Source: Pollenia angustigena (taxonomy: Eukaryota; Arthropoda; Insecta; Diptera; Polleniidae). From it: DNA of 64,000 nt. Positions 22,351 to 34,606 of this stretch are shown one piece after another. The notes beneath the pieces were generated by a model that did not search any database, was not told where the DNA came from, and was given only the letters and a program-made list of their open reading frames with translations. The DNA lies in contig OV884059.1 in NCBI GenBank assembly GCA_930367215.1, positions 6,906,945 to 6,970,944 on the forward strand. The letters run 5' to 3'. The first letter of the stretch is position 1; every line of letters begins with the position of its first letter. The position numbers and the translations under genes are program-made.

Positions 22351-22784
22351 CCCAGCAAAAACTTTACTTACCTGGTAAGTTAGCAAATAATGTTGGAGAA
22401 AATAAACACTACTTATTTTTCGGCTGAATAACTACTTATTTTTGTTCGAGGTGTCCACAGAATTCAGTACTTACAAAATACACTTACTAGAAGTCAAAAA
22501 ATACCTAGTTATTATTTAACTACAAGTAAGTTGAATTGTAAGTACTTACAATAAACTTACCAGAAGCCAAAAAATCACTAGTTAATAGACCTAATAAGTA
22601 GTTATTGAGTACGTTACCAGTAAGCAAATATTCAGTAGTGAAAATAACAGAAGTAATAAGTAGTTGCTGAGGTCATTACTTATTGAAGTTTTCAGAATAA
22701 TGACAATTGTAATGACAACTACTTACCAGGTAATGTATGAAATAACTACCACCTATTACTGAAAATCAAAAAGTTTTTCCTGGG
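22351..22784. mobile_element. MITE with CCCAGCAAAAACTTT ends (434 bp)
   Basis: Left CCCAGCAAAAACTTT and right AAAGTTTTTCCTGGG (reverse complement CCCAGGAAAAACTTT) are inverted with one mismatch. AG lies directly outside on both sides, a possible 2-bp TSD. CCCAG fits the CMCWR start of CMC (CACTA-like) transposons, which make 2-4 bp TSDs; this is inference. The interior is packed with ACTTAC/GTAAGT and AGTAGTTATT words, including the palindrome ACTTACCTGGTAAGT at the left end. Confidence 0.65.
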
Positions 22785-25199
22785 AGACTCCACTACATCA
22801 AGAAAACGGCAATGTTTTTTCTAAAAAAAAATATGCCGGAGCTGGTTTTTTTTCAAAATATGTATGACATTCTTTCGGCCGAGTTGTGGTTTTAACAGGA
22901 GGGCGCTACGACGGACATTGACGAATTGAAATAAAAATTTGGTGATAAGTTGATTTTGAGAAATTAACCTTAAAATTTTCCTTTAAAATCGTCCGATTTG
23001 ACACCTCTCGTCTATTTCCGGTGGGGCTACGTTAAGTAGTTGCTAAGCCAGGATCAATTAAGACCTTGAAAGCCTTGTTTATGTTATGTTAAAGGAAGCA
23101 GTGCTCCAAAAAGTAGTCTACAATTGAACGTTTATAATTTGTTTCTTCTAAAACAACCACGTGCCCGAAATAATTATCAAACGTTAAAGCCATTTATTGA
23201 TTATTCGAATTTTTTTAATAAAAATTTTATTTTTTGTGTTATTTTTTTACAATTTCAAGTTCTATCGGGCTTAAAATTCAGCATTAAGATTGAAACACGA
23301 CTATTTCTTAACTTTAAACTAGAGTTTACACTGGACTATAGAATATGTTTAAAGGCAGACCCGAGAACGGACTTTCAACTAGACTCTGAACAAGACTTTA
23401 ACCAATGCCACAATTTAAATTAGACCATAAATTAGTTCCCTGCGTTAAATTTGTGGAAATTGTTCATAAAGCACTTCTCTCGTGACAAGTGAACAATTCA
23501 AATTAGACCATAAATTAGTCCCCTTCGTGTAATTTGCGGAAATTGTTCTAAAAGTTCTTAAATGAACACAATATTATAATAAAATGGAACGAATTGTGAT
23601 AGGTGAAAACAAGACATATAACTTAACTGGTGATAATGTGTTTAAAGTGTAGCTACTGCAGAGAAAAGGAAATTGATACAAAATAAGTTATGTGATAGTA
23701 TTTTGTGTGGGTTGTGGCCGATTCTTTCTGGTTCTATTACTTTATTAGAAGAAGATCTGTCATATGAACATGGTTCACACGGGACAATATCTGCGACAGT
23801 CATTATTTTAAGCAAAATTTAATGTGTTTAATTAAACTATTTCAGTTACCTGTAACAAAGTGCCAAAAAGGTGCAAATTAACCTGCTCTTAGGACATCGG
23901 CATGTTAAACCGACAAGTCCCCATCATATAAAGTGTAAGAACAATAACCGGTTCCTACCACATCAGAACCGTCACGTGACAAGTTTGGCGTTAGTTCCCT
24001 TTTTCCTAGGGAAACTAGACCATTAATTAGTCTCTACTTTATACCAAATATTTGCTAGACTTAAGGCAAAACTTAAACTACCATTTAGACTAGTAGTTCA
24101 AAGGCTTTGAACTACTTTTTTTCCATTTAACTATTTTTTATCTCTTTAGTGGCTGTTTAATTCAGAGCCCTAAGTTTTTTTTATTTATCAACTTTTATCT
24201 TGTTTATATTTGCTTTTCTTTGTCCCATCAGTAACCCATTTGCGTCCAGTTTGTTTATCGGCCTTACTTGTGTATTTAAGTACGAGCGTTTGTCTGTCTG
24301 CTCCTGCTATAATTCCCTGCAGTAGCTTCCTGGTTTACTTTTTCTCCATTTGCTCGCCTTTATCCCATTTGCTAACAAAAACTATTCATTTTCATTTTAA
24401 CAAAATTTTTTTTTTTCTTCTCTCTATTGGTTGGCAAGTGTCAACAAGATTTACGTACATTAGTTAAACTGGATTTAAATGTTTTTTAGTTTAGTTTATT
24501 TTGCATTTATTTTATAGTTTTTGTTCTCTGCCTTTAACTTTTTTTTATCCTACAAATGTGTAAAATATTTGCAGACATATTGCAGTGCTCTGCAGCCCTG
24601 AGAGTTCAAAAGGGTTTTAGTTACTTCTTTGCCATTTTTATTACATTTCACCAGAACATGTGTAAATTTGACACATGAATAAATGCAGCAAAAAAAAAAG
24701 TAAAAGGAAGGAGAAAGCAAAAAAAAATGCTGCTAAAAATATCCCCATATTATAACCAGGATAAATTGCAAAATAAATGCCAGCCATGGTTTCAATACAG
24801 CAAATATTTGTATGTAACATAAGCTCTGAAAAAAACACATGCATAGACCAACAACAAAGTCGAACAATAAATACAAATTGGATTACGAACAAACAGAGAG
24901 TAAAGCAGAAAAAAGCTCTCATAGAACAAAAGTCAATCAACAGAAAGTTGTTCATGTTCCATGGAAAATACAGCCAAGTTAACTATGCGAGTAATATTAT
25001 GTAGACATTATATTAAATCCAGTGCGAGAGTTCGGTTAAAGGTCATGTGGCACCAGCACAAATGTGCACCATGAAAATGTGTGGTAAATTACAGTTTTAA
25101 TAATAAATGTTTTACACTGCGTAAAAGTAATATGGTTAAGTAAATAGCACTCAAACGAACAGCAAGAAAAACAATTTTAAAGCGCTTATTAATTAGAAG
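22785..25199. other. AT-rich DNA, short duplication near 23.4-23.6 kb
   Basis: AAATTAGACCATAAATTAGT occurs at 23417 and 23500 (83-bp period) followed by similar GTAATTTG(C/T)GGAAATTGTTC blocks; AGACCATTAATTAG recurs near 24011. Frames 23124-23423 (plus) and 24641-24955 (minus, very hydrophobic) match nothing I know and have AT-rich compositional bias. No gene is called. Confidence 0.45.
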
Positions 25200-25254
25200 T
25201 ATGATTTAAGACTGTAGAAAAATGTTTAAAAAAATCAAGTAGTTCTATCAGGAC

Positions 25255-26010
25255 AATAGGCAGTCTAGACTATATTTGCGTAAGTTAGAAACTGTCTAGA
25301 CTAGAGTCTGTGTCGACTACAGTTTATTTAAATAGATACAGTCTGGACAGGAGTCTGTCTAGACTAGAGTATGTCTAGATGAGAGTTTGTCTGGACAAGA
25401 GTCTCTCTAGACTAAAGGTTGTCTAGACTAGAGTCGGCTTATAACAAAATGTGTCTAGGCTTAAGTTTGTCTAGACTAGAGTTTGTCTAGACTAGAATTT
25501 CTATAGACTTACGTTTGTTTAGACTAGAGTCTGTATCGACTACAGTTCATTTAAATAGAAACTGTCTGGACAGGAGTCTGTCTAGACCAGAGTATGTCTA
25601 GATGAGAGTTTGTCTGGACAAGAGTCTCTCTAGACTAAAGGTTGTCTAGACTAGAGTCGGCTTATACTAAAATGTGTCTAGGCTTAAGTTTGTCTAGACT
25701 AGAGTTTGTCTAGACTAGAGTTTGCCTAAACTAGAGTTTGTCTGGACTTGAGTTTGTCTAGACTAGTGTTGATGAGTCTTAGTGGACACTAGCCTATCCA
25801 GATTATATTCTGTCTAGATTAGAGTTTGTCTAGACAAATGTCTCTCTAGACTAAAGTATGTCTAGACTAGAGTCGGTTTAGACCAAAGTCTGTCTAAACT
25901 AAAGTCTGTCTAGACTAGTTTCAGTTTAGAATAGAGTTTGTCTAGACTAGAGTTTGTCTAGACTAGAGTTTGTCTAAACTAGAGTTTGTCTTAGTCTAGA
26001 CAAACTCTAG
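25255..26010. repeat. 16-bp minisatellite AGTTTGTCTAGACTAG with higher-order repeat
   Basis: Variants of GTCTAGACTAGAGTTT dominate. A higher-order unit of about 223 bp is visible: GTCTGGACAGGAGTCTGTCT begins at 25341 and 25564, each followed by the same series (TATGTCTAGATGAGAGTTTG, AAGGTTGTCTAGACTAGAGTCGG). Since TCTAGA is palindromic, the array can pair with itself on one strand, and near 25985-26010 the unit turns round into AGTCTAGACAAACTCTAG. Confidence 0.9.
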
Positions 26011-27050
26011 ACTAGACGCTTCAGTTGCCGATCGACATCGTAGACCAGGCTGAAAGTTTATAGGCCAGTATATAGTTAAGTCCACATCATGATCTACAGT
26101 CTACTCTTTGTCTATATTGTTGTCTTAATAACAGCCTTGCTTTTCCCCAAATCGATAATCCAGCTAAAATTATATTCTGTTGTTTTTTTTAATTTTTTTA
26201 TTAATCTGACTTCGTTTTTTTTTTGTGCCATATTCCTACTTTGTCGCCGTTTTAAGGTTTTTGAAATGTGTCCATTAAAATCAAATTGTAACAAACGACA
26301 GCATTTCTGAGAACATAAAAATTGTACTAAAAATTAACTGCCAAGTATTTCTACTTGTTAACAAACTTTGATTGTGTTGAACACAAGAAATAAAAATGAG
26401 AAAATAACAAAAAACTCAGAATAAATAATAAAAATTTCAATTATACGTTTATTATTTGTTGCTTATTGTTAATAACAGCTGCCACAAAAACTGTAAATAA
26501 TTTCGTATTTTCTTCGTGGATTTTAGTTTTCTAATGAGTTTTGCCTCAGTTTTTTTCTTTTTGCCTGACTTTCAGAAAAGCGAACATTTGTTTCGTTGCA
26601 TGTTTAATTTATTGAAGTTAATTAATGGCAAAAGAAAACAATAAAAGTCAGATTAGGATTTAGGACAAATATTTTTTGTTGATTGTTAATATGATTGATT
26701 TACTTGAAGGCTTGAAGGTTTAATACATACATTTTTATAAAAGGTTAATCACTTAAAAAGTACTTAATATAAAAAATTACATATGTAAGACCAAAAGATG
26801 ATTTCAATTTCAGTTGATTGATATGAATTTAGTTTTACTTATTATACTTTCTCTTACCAGTGACTTCGTTAATGTGTAAATTCGAGCAAGATTTAAAGAA
26901 TATGGTGTATCCTGCAAAAAATAATCAAATTTTTTTTTAGTTTTTTACATCTATACTTATTTTATGTTAAAATATTTCAATAAAAAATAATATTATAAGA
27001 TTTATCAATTTCCGACAACACATACATATAACTTTTGAGCACTCGATACT
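26011..27050. other. AT-rich DNA, no gene seen
   Basis: Chance frames on both strands at 26089-26310 overlap each other. Nothing else recognised. Confidence 0.45.
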
Positions 27051-27446
27051 CATGAAAACTCGACATGCCCTCCAGAAAGTACCTGATATGTTAATGTAGG
27101 CTTAGATCTGATCAGAAAAGTACTCTTTATTTTAAACTGTACCTTATGCAATCTGTATAGAAAAAGTACCAAAAGTACCCATTTTTTAACTCTTAAAAAG
27201 CTCCCTGTATTTTAATCTGGACCATATGCTATCTCTACACCAAATTTATCGAATAGTGAAAAAGTACCATATATAAAAGAGAACCAAAAGTACCAGCTTT
27301 TCTTCATTTTAGGCCCCCAAAATTTAAATGTAAATGTAGGCAAAAATCTGATGTATACCAAATTAATCGAATAAAAAAAGAGTACCAATTTTAACCCGTT
27401 TTTTACCCCTTAAAAAGTACACTTTGTTTTCAACTGAACATGGCAT
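27051..27446. repeat. AAAAGTACC-type degenerate repeat
   Basis: Words such as AGAAAAGTACTCTTTATTTT, AAAAAGTACCAAAAGTACCC and TTAAAAAGTACACTTTGTTTT recur about every 120-170 bp. The vocabulary (GTACTTTTT, ATGTAGGC-AAATCTGAT) resembles 17.5-19.2 kb and 61.3-61.55 kb, suggesting one broad old repeat family. Confidence 0.45.
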
Positions 27447-27960
27447 GGCGGTGCAAAAAAAGTACCCCAGGAAATATGAAAATGAACAATGACCCTAAAA
27501 TTTCATATGAGACACAACAACACGAAATTTTGAGAGAATTTTTTTTTTGTTTTTGGGTTTTTTTTATATTTTCGATGGATTGATTTTGCATTTCAGGTGA
27601 AATCAAAAATGACCCCAGTATCAAGGAATGAAAAACGGTCGCAAATAAAATCACATTTGTTTCTTTTGATCTATTTTCCATTTTCTAATACATAATGCAT
27701 ATTTTAAGATTTGAAAAATTACTCCAAGAAATTTATTATAAGTTAGTTAGCAAAGCCAATGTTCGTAATATTATAAAGGAAAAATCCTAACGCCCGGCTC
27801 CAATTAAAATTCAGGGTTTTGAACTTCAGAATTTTTAAACTCGGTATTTTAGTTTAAGATTTTAAGTTGCGGGCATAAGACCCAGCCGAATTTTTAATAA
27901 AAGTTTTTTTTTCATTTATTTAAATTTATACTTTTTGGTTATTTAAAACTCAATAATAAT
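27447..27960 (+). mobile_element. Foldback-like element, copy 3 (left part)
   Basis: Starts GGCGGTGCAAAAAAAGTACC then CCAGGAAATATGAAAATG, comparable to the reverse complement of the 1045 end (GGCGCTGCGAAATATGGCCC then CAGGAAATATGG), so both ends of the family share a TIR. From 27480 it follows 1-330 of this window (GAGACACAACAACACG, ATGACCCCAGTATCAAGG). After 27776 it becomes the left arm of the large inverted repeat. Confidence 0.7.
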
Positions 27961-28237
27961 TCCAAAAATTCCAAAAAAAAAATTATGTTTCTTCTCGAAA
28001 ACAAGAGCAAACCTAAAAAAACGGTTAGCACCATTGGATTCAGCATACCTGAATAATGTTTAAACGCCATGTGCCCGGCTTGTCTAATTTTTCAACTAGC
28101 ACAGTGTAATCATTCATCTTATGCAGGAAGTTATTAATTAAATTTTCTTGCAAATATTTTTCAATTTTCTATTTGGTGTCATGATAAAATTTTCAACATT
28201 TTTAAAGCATTAAAGATCTTTGTGAAAAAAAATTCAA

Positions 28238-28760
28238 ATCTGTGATCCTTCCAATTTTTACCAAAAATCGATTTTTTATATGAATAATTAAAAAGTCTAT
28301 TTATTCATAAACTACATGGAAAGAAGTTTATTTTCTTAAGTAATCAATTTCGTTACTTAAAACAAGAAAATCCAAAATCTAAAAATAATTTCTTGATTTT
28401 AACTTTTGTTCTTAAATAATGAAAAATTTTGCTTGAACCAAGCCACACATACATTAAGGATAAGTAATTTTTGTCTTGGGCGAGAATCATGAAAAATTTT
28501 TTGGGTTCAAGCCATATTTCGTAAATAATTCTCTCCGTGTAGAGGCTCGAGAGCAAAATGAATGGACATCTGTGATCCCTCAAATAATAAACTATAAATC
28601 GATTTTTTATATGAAAAATTAAAAAGGTAGATTTATTTGTAAACTAGAGATCCTAATGCAAAAAAAAAATAAAATCTGTGATCACGTAAATTTACTACCA
28701 AAGTTTTATTTTTTATATGAGAAATAAAAAAAGTCAATTTATTCGTGTGATTTCGTCTTG
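28238..28760 (+). repeat. ~105-110 bp CTGTGATC tandem repeat, three units
   Basis: Units begin ATCTGTGATC near 28238, 28569 and 28675 and contain TCGATTTTTTATATGAA(T/A)AATTAAAAAG and TTTATTNGTAAACTA. The first unit is lengthened by the MITE at 28315-28539. The inverted copy is at 34390-35440. Confidence 0.8.
28315..28539. mobile_element. MITE with CAYGGARAGAA ends, TA TSD (225 bp)
   Basis: TA|CATGGAAAGAAGTTTATTTT at the left; AATAATTCTCTCCGTG|TA at the right. The neighbouring tandem unit reads AAACTAGAG where this one reads AAACTA-[element]-TAGAG, so the empty site is present in the next repeat unit. Mirror copy: 34607-35354, itself split by a later insertion. Confidence 0.85.
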
Positions 28761-29215
28761 GCACTGACTTCAGAATATTATGAGTCGAAAATTTTAGAAG
28801 TCTACACCAAGGCGATTTGAATACATGGTGTCCACGTTTACCTACGTCATCATTAGATGTGCACAGGCAAATTGGCTATTCAAACTTCAAGTGTCGAAAA
28901 CTGTTTATGTTTTCATGTTGGTTTTTATTAAAATTTTTAAAATTAAAAGATTGTGCAAGTGAAAAGTAAAAATAATGCAATAAAATTTAGCAAACAACAA
29001 GAAATTCTTTTGAAACGAACATAGAAACACTATTTTTATAGTTCCTTTGTTTTATTAGTTAAATGTGTTTGACGGATTGGTAAAGCTGTACCAGGCGAAT
29101 TGGGTGTTTTTCTATGAATTCGCCGATGAATTCACCTTATATGAATTGGTCAAAAAGAAGAAAAAGTGTAAAAAAAAACTTCTACTGTTTTCTACTTGTA
29201 GCTTAAAAAGCAAAC

Positions 29216-30492
29216 CTATATACATACATACATACATGCATACATACATACATACATACATACATACATACATGCATACATACATACATACATACATACA
29301 TACATACATACATACATACATACATACATACATACATACATACATACATACATGCATACATACATACATACATACATACATACATTCATACATACATACA
29401 TACATACATACATACATACATGCATACATACATACATACATACATACATGCATACATACATACATACATACATACATACATACATACATACATACATACA
29501 TACATACATACATACATACATACATACATGCATACATACATACATACATACATACATACATACATACATACATACATACATACATACATACATACATACA
29601 TACATACATACATACATACATACATACATACATACATACATGCATACATACATACATACATACATACATACATACATGCATACATACATACATACATACA
29701 TACATACATACATACATACATACATACATACATACATACATACATACATACATACATACATACATACATACATACATACATACATACATACATACATGCA
29801 TACATACATACATACATACATACATACATACATACATACATACATACATACATACATGCATACATACATACATACATACATACATACATACATACATACA
29901 TGCATACATACATACATACATACATACATACATACATACATACATACATACATACATACATACATACATACATACATACATACATACATACATACATACA
30001 TGCATACATACATACATACATACATACATACATACATACATGCATACATACATACATACATACATACATACATACATACATACATACATACATACATACA
30101 TACATACATACATACATACATACATACATACATACATACATACATACATACATACATACATACATACATACATACATACATACATACATACATACATACA
30201 TACATACATACATACATACATACATACATACATACATACATACATACATACATACATACATACATACATACATACATACATACATACATGCATACATACA
30301 TACATACATACATACATACATACATACATACATACATACATACATACATACATACATACATACATACATACATACATACATACATACATACATACATACA
30401 TACATACATACATACATACATACATACATACATACATACATACATACATACATACATACATACATACATACATACATACATACATACATACA

Positions 30493-30526
<34 letters not shown>

Positions 30527-30688
30527 CATACATACATACATACATACATACATACATACATACATACATACATACATACATACATACATACATGCATACA
30601 TACATACATACATACATACATACATACATACATACATACATACATACATACATACATACATACATACATACATACATACATACATACA

Positions 30689-30718
<30 letters not shown>
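29216..30718. repeat. Giant (TACA)n microsatellite, ~1.5 kb
   Basis: Almost pure TACA/CATA units with about twenty single-base interruptions (CATGCATA), one TACATTCATA near 29384 and one TATATACATA near 30521. The open frames of 436-567 codons on both strands (Thr-Tyr-Ile-His and Val-Cys-Met-Tyr repeats) arise because a 4-bp unit without stop codons stays open in several frames; they are not genes. The flanks (GCAAACCTATATAC left, ATATCGTATATGTAAATATG right) match the short repeat in the other arm at 33935-33980. Confidence 0.98.
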
Positions 30719-30719
<1 letters not shown>

Positions 30720-31420
30720 CGTATATGTAAATATGTATTTGGTTTATTTTCTAAAACATATTTTATAAAGTACAAAATTGAAGTATGAATGTATGTATGT
30801 ATGTAAATGTTTTTCTTAGCCTCTATCTTTCGAACGGCATCAAATACAAGAATTTTTTAGTAACAGAATAGAGAAACAAAAAATTTTAACTCACCTTTGC
30901 AGCATTTCTAAAATTGTTGTTGTTATGATAATCAATTTGATTTTATTTTTTTCACAAATTTTTAAACTTTTATTTTTATACAAATCAAGACACTTAATTG
31001 AATTAAATAAACACTATTTTTATCAAAATTATTGCACTAAAAATATTATTTTCACGCACTCCCGCCATTTTTTCAACAAGTTTGGTCCACTTCGTTCAAT
31101 TGCTAAAATAAAACTAAACTAAAACAAAAGAATGAAGTTACTCAAAGGAATTGTAATAAATGTAAAAACTAAAAGCATCTTAAAGAGTGCAATATGCTCA
31201 TCCCTAAAATAGGCTTTAAAATATAATGAAATAAGATATAAAAATGAGAATAAGTAGAGTATTAAATAAGTAGAGTTTGAAACCGACGATGCCGGATGGA
31301 AAATCAAAAAATGTAAAAACAACGGTGAATATAACGACAAGCAAACGTACAAGAATGAATTCGCCGTGATGACGAGCATTTTGTCCGTCTACAGACAGAT
31401 CGCTTTAATAAAGCTCAAAT

Positions 31421-31785
31421 CATACGTGACATAACCATAATGCCACAGCCATTACGCCGAATTTAGAAACCAAAATTGAATTGGTTTGCATAGGTCCAAT
31501 TAGACGTGACATAACCATAATGCAACAGCCGTAACGATAAATTTAGAAACCAAAATTGATTTGGTTTACCTAGCTCCAATTAGACGTGACATAACCATAA
31601 TGCCACAGCCGAAACGGCGAATTTAAGGTCGAATTTAACGTGACATAACCATAGCAAAACTGTATTACCATAGTCACTGTATTGCCAAAACTACATAAAC
31701 ATACCATACAAACCAATTCAAGTTTGGTTTCTAAATTCGCCGTTACGGCTTTGGCATTATGGTTATGTCACGTCTAATTGGACCT
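31421..31785. mobile_element. Foldback-type MITE with ~80-bp tandem TIR units
   Basis: Three direct units of about 80 bp on the left (ACGTGACATAACCATAATGC ... GAATTTAGAAACCAAAATTG) and one inverted unit at the right end (CAATTCAAGTTTGGTTTCTA, then GCATTATGGTTATGTCACGT). TAAAGCTCAAAT flanks both sides (31409-31420, 31786-31797), a 12-bp direct repeat that would serve as TSD or include it. A second copy with the same flanks is at 41984-42347, part of the large direct duplication. Tandemly built terminal repeats again recall foldback elements. Confidence 0.75.
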
Positions 31786-31869
31786 TAAAGCTCAAATACT
31801 TAACTATAACATTCATGAGCTAACATAAGACACTGTCAGAAAAAAATTGTCAAATTCGAAATTTAAATA

Positions 31870-32864
31870 CAGTGGTATCTCGGTTTAACGAATTATATAT
31901 TGTCAGGCCCTTTCGTTATATCGGAAAATTCGTTAAATCCCGAAGTTTTTTTTAATACATTTTTATTAATAAAACAACAATATTTTAATAAAACAAAGTA
32001 AATTCGTTTATTTCCATACATAACACAAACAAAAAATAAATACTTCATATCATTTTCAATTAAATGAGTACATATGTAGGTATAAACGGCTGCACTAACT
32101 CTTTGTTAGAAAAGAGTTTCTCCCCACTTTGCTTCATTAAACGAATTCCATAGCGTTTTTTGAATCTACAGAACCAGCCATGGCTGGCTAAAATTTTTCA
32201 ACATACATTTTTTTGTGTAGATCTAGAGGGCTTTTGCTTTTAATATAGGACCAATAATAGGAATATTCCGAATTTAGTCTTTTCCATTTCGCTCAAAAGT
32301 TTCCGTTTTGATTTTTTAATTTTGCATAATGATGACTTTAGCAGCTGATATTTATTAGATAAAGGACTTAGTCGCAGGCCCTTTTCATAGTCGTTAAAAA
32401 TGTTTAATTTTTCTTATAGAATTTAACGTTTTCTTTTGGGCATTTTGATGTCAACTTTACAAAAACTTCACAAAATTGAAGTAAAATTTGATACAGAAAA
32501 CAAACATTTGTTTTGTAAGCAAAAGTAAAAAATTACTTTGTAACGTACAAATTTTTATTTTGGAGGACAAGTATTTTCTTTGCTTTCTGTGTAAGAAAAT
32601 AAAATACTTCTCTTAACTCGTTGTTTTCAGTTAAATCGCTTTAAAAATATGGTAAAAATGTATACAAAAGCAAAAGAGAATGGATGCAAATATGTTCGCA
32701 TTCAATCTATTTTGCTTTTACAAATTTTTTTGTAAAAATTCGTTAAATAGAGTACAAAAATTTGCTGTTTGTTCGTAATATAAGGTACTCAATGGAAAAA
32801 ATATGACCGTACGTTAAATCGCGAATTCGTTAAACTGAGTAAACGTTAAACCGGGATACCACTG
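31870..32864. mobile_element. pogo-like MITE, CAGTGGTATCTCGG ends (995 bp)
   Basis: TA flanks (31868-31869, 32865-32866). Left CAGTGGTATCTCGGTTTAAC; right (reverse complement) CAGTGGTATCCCGGTTTAAC. CAGTG at the tip with TA target is typical of pogo/Tigger-type Tc1-mariner elements. No transposase frame. An equal-length copy is at 42432-43426, and its right 830 bp recurs at 46379-47207 and 50159-50987. Confidence 0.85.
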
Positions 32865-33513
32865 TACATATGCATGTATGTATGTAATATAAGAATAATT
32901 AAAATTAAAAACTCTGCAAGTCAGTTTTGCACTTAATAAAATTGCAACACCAAATAAATTGCCCATGTGGCAACGCCAAATTGACGTAAAAGGTTTAATA
33001 CTCTACTTATTCTCATTTTTATATCTTATTTCATTATATTTTAAAGCCTATTTTAGGGATCAGCTTATTGCAATCTAAGATGCTTTTAGTTTTCACATTT
33101 ATTACAATACCTTTGAGTAACTTCATTCTTTTGTTTTAGTTTAGTTTTATTTAAGCAATTGAATGAAGTGGACCAAACTTGTTGGAAAAATGGCGGGAAG
33201 TGCGTGAAAATAATATGTTTAGTGAAATAATTTTGATAAAAATAGTATTTATTTAATTCAGTTAAGTGTCTTGATTTGTATATGAATAAAAGTTTAAAAA
33301 TTTGTGAAAAAAATAAAATCAAATTGGTTGTCATAACAACAACAATTTTAGAAATGGTGCAAAGGTGAGTTAACGTTTTTTGTTTCTCTATTCTGTTGTT
33401 AAAAAATGTTTGTATTTGATACCGTTCGAAAGATATAGACTAAGAAAAACATTTACATACATTCATACTTTAATTTTGTACTTTATAAAATATGTATTAG
33501 AAAATAAACCAAA

Positions 33514-33925
33514 CCCAGCGGTAACTAGAATGAGTAAAGAGGCCTAATAGAAGGCCTTATTTAGCAGTCACAAGCAGTCAGAAGCCCTTCCCGCCGCATT
33601 CCATACTTATTTATTTTTTACACAGGTTGTCATTGGGCGCAAGGCCTTCCACACACCCTTTAAAAACTTCCCAAAGAAGGGTGTAAGGAAGGTCACTAAA
33701 AATAAAAAGTAAATAAAACTGAACACCTTCCTTTCTCCCTTCTCAAAGATTGGAGTAGCGAATGTGTACTGAATATTTCAGAAGGTCTTTTAAAAAGAAG
33801 TTTATACCTTCTAGAAGGCATACTTCTGAAGGCAGGATATCATGCGAAGCGAATCTTTTAGAAAGGAGTATAAAGGCCTTCAAAAAGGCCTGCCACTTGC
33901 GGTCCTTTCAATATTTACCGCTGGG
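33514..33925 (+). mobile_element. CCCAGCGGTAA-ended MITE (412 bp), empty site known
   Basis: Left CCCAGCGGTAACTAG and right TATTTACCGCTGGG give an 11-bp perfect TIR. The left arm of the inverted repeat lacks it (reverse complement of 30735-30765 reads AACCAAATACATATTTAC), and here it reads AACCAAA-[element]-AATACATATTTAC, so the TSD is AA. CCCAG satisfies the CMCWR tip of CACTA/CMC elements (inference). AGGCCT words recur inside. Copies: 44074-44485, 47855-48266, 51635-52046; older relatives at 9027 and 1725. Frames of 80 and 64 codons across its right edge recur only because the DNA is duplicated. Confidence 0.85.
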
Positions 33926-34606
33926 AATACATATTTACATATACGATATGTATGTATGTATGTTTGTATGTATATACTTAGGTTTGCTTTTTAAGCTACA
34001 GTAGAAGTTTTTTTTTACACTGATTCTTCTTTTCGACCAAGGCGAATTCATATAAGGTGAATTCATCGGCGAATTCATAGAAAAACACCCAATTCGCCTG
34101 GTACAGCTTAACCAATCCGTCAAACACATCTAACTAACAACACAAAGGAACTTGTTGTTTGCTAAATTTTATTGCATTATTTTTACTTTTCACTTGCACA
34201 ATCTTTTAATTTTAAAAATTTTAATAAAAGCCAACATGAAAACATAAACAGTTTTCGACACTTGAAGTTTGAATAGCCAATTTGCCTGTGCACATCTAAT
34301 GATGACGTAGGTAAACGTGGACACCATGTATTCAAATCGCCTTGGTGTAGACTTCTAAAATTATCGACTCATAATATTCTGAAGTCAGTGCCAAGACGAA
34401 ATCACACGAATAAATTGACTTTTTTTATTTCTCATATAAAAAATAAACAAAGGTAGTAAATTTACGTGATCACAGATTTTTTTTTTGCTTTAGGATCTCT
34501 TGTTTACGAATAAATCTACCTTTTTAATTTTTCATATAAAAAATCGACTTATAGTTTATTATTTGAGGGATCACAGATGTCCATTCTTTTTGCTCTAGGG
34601 CCTCTA

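Larger units (their letters stand above)
27776..31266 (+). repeat. Large inverted repeat, left arm
   Basis: The reverse complement of this stretch matches 32996-37095 in order: foldback fragment, GCTAGCC/TTTTTTTAGGTT block, CTGTGATC tandem units with a nested MITE, the GGCGAATTCA cluster, TACA repeat, CTATCTTTCGAACGG block and the ACTCTACTTATTCTCATTTT end. Indels between the arms: the TACA array is about 1.5 kb here but about 45 bp in the right arm, and the right arm carries extra MITEs (33514, 34752, 35877). Confidence 0.9.

Noticed and set aside
24641..24955. 104-codon hydrophobic minus-strand frame, possible membrane protein
   Set aside because: Hydrophobic Phe/Leu-rich translation is expected from T-rich sequence read this way; there is an overlapping plus-strand frame and no recognised domain.
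29065..30788. Open frames of 436-567 codons on both strands
   Set aside because: They are translations of a TACA microsatellite (Thr-Tyr-Ile-His or Val-Cys-Met-Tyr), open in several frames on both strands because the repeat has no stop codon.
33762..34004. 80-codon frame found four times with identical sequence (33762, 44322, 48103, 51883)
   Set aside because: Conservation reflects recent DNA duplication, and the frame crosses the edge of a MITE into a microsatellite and flanking DNA.
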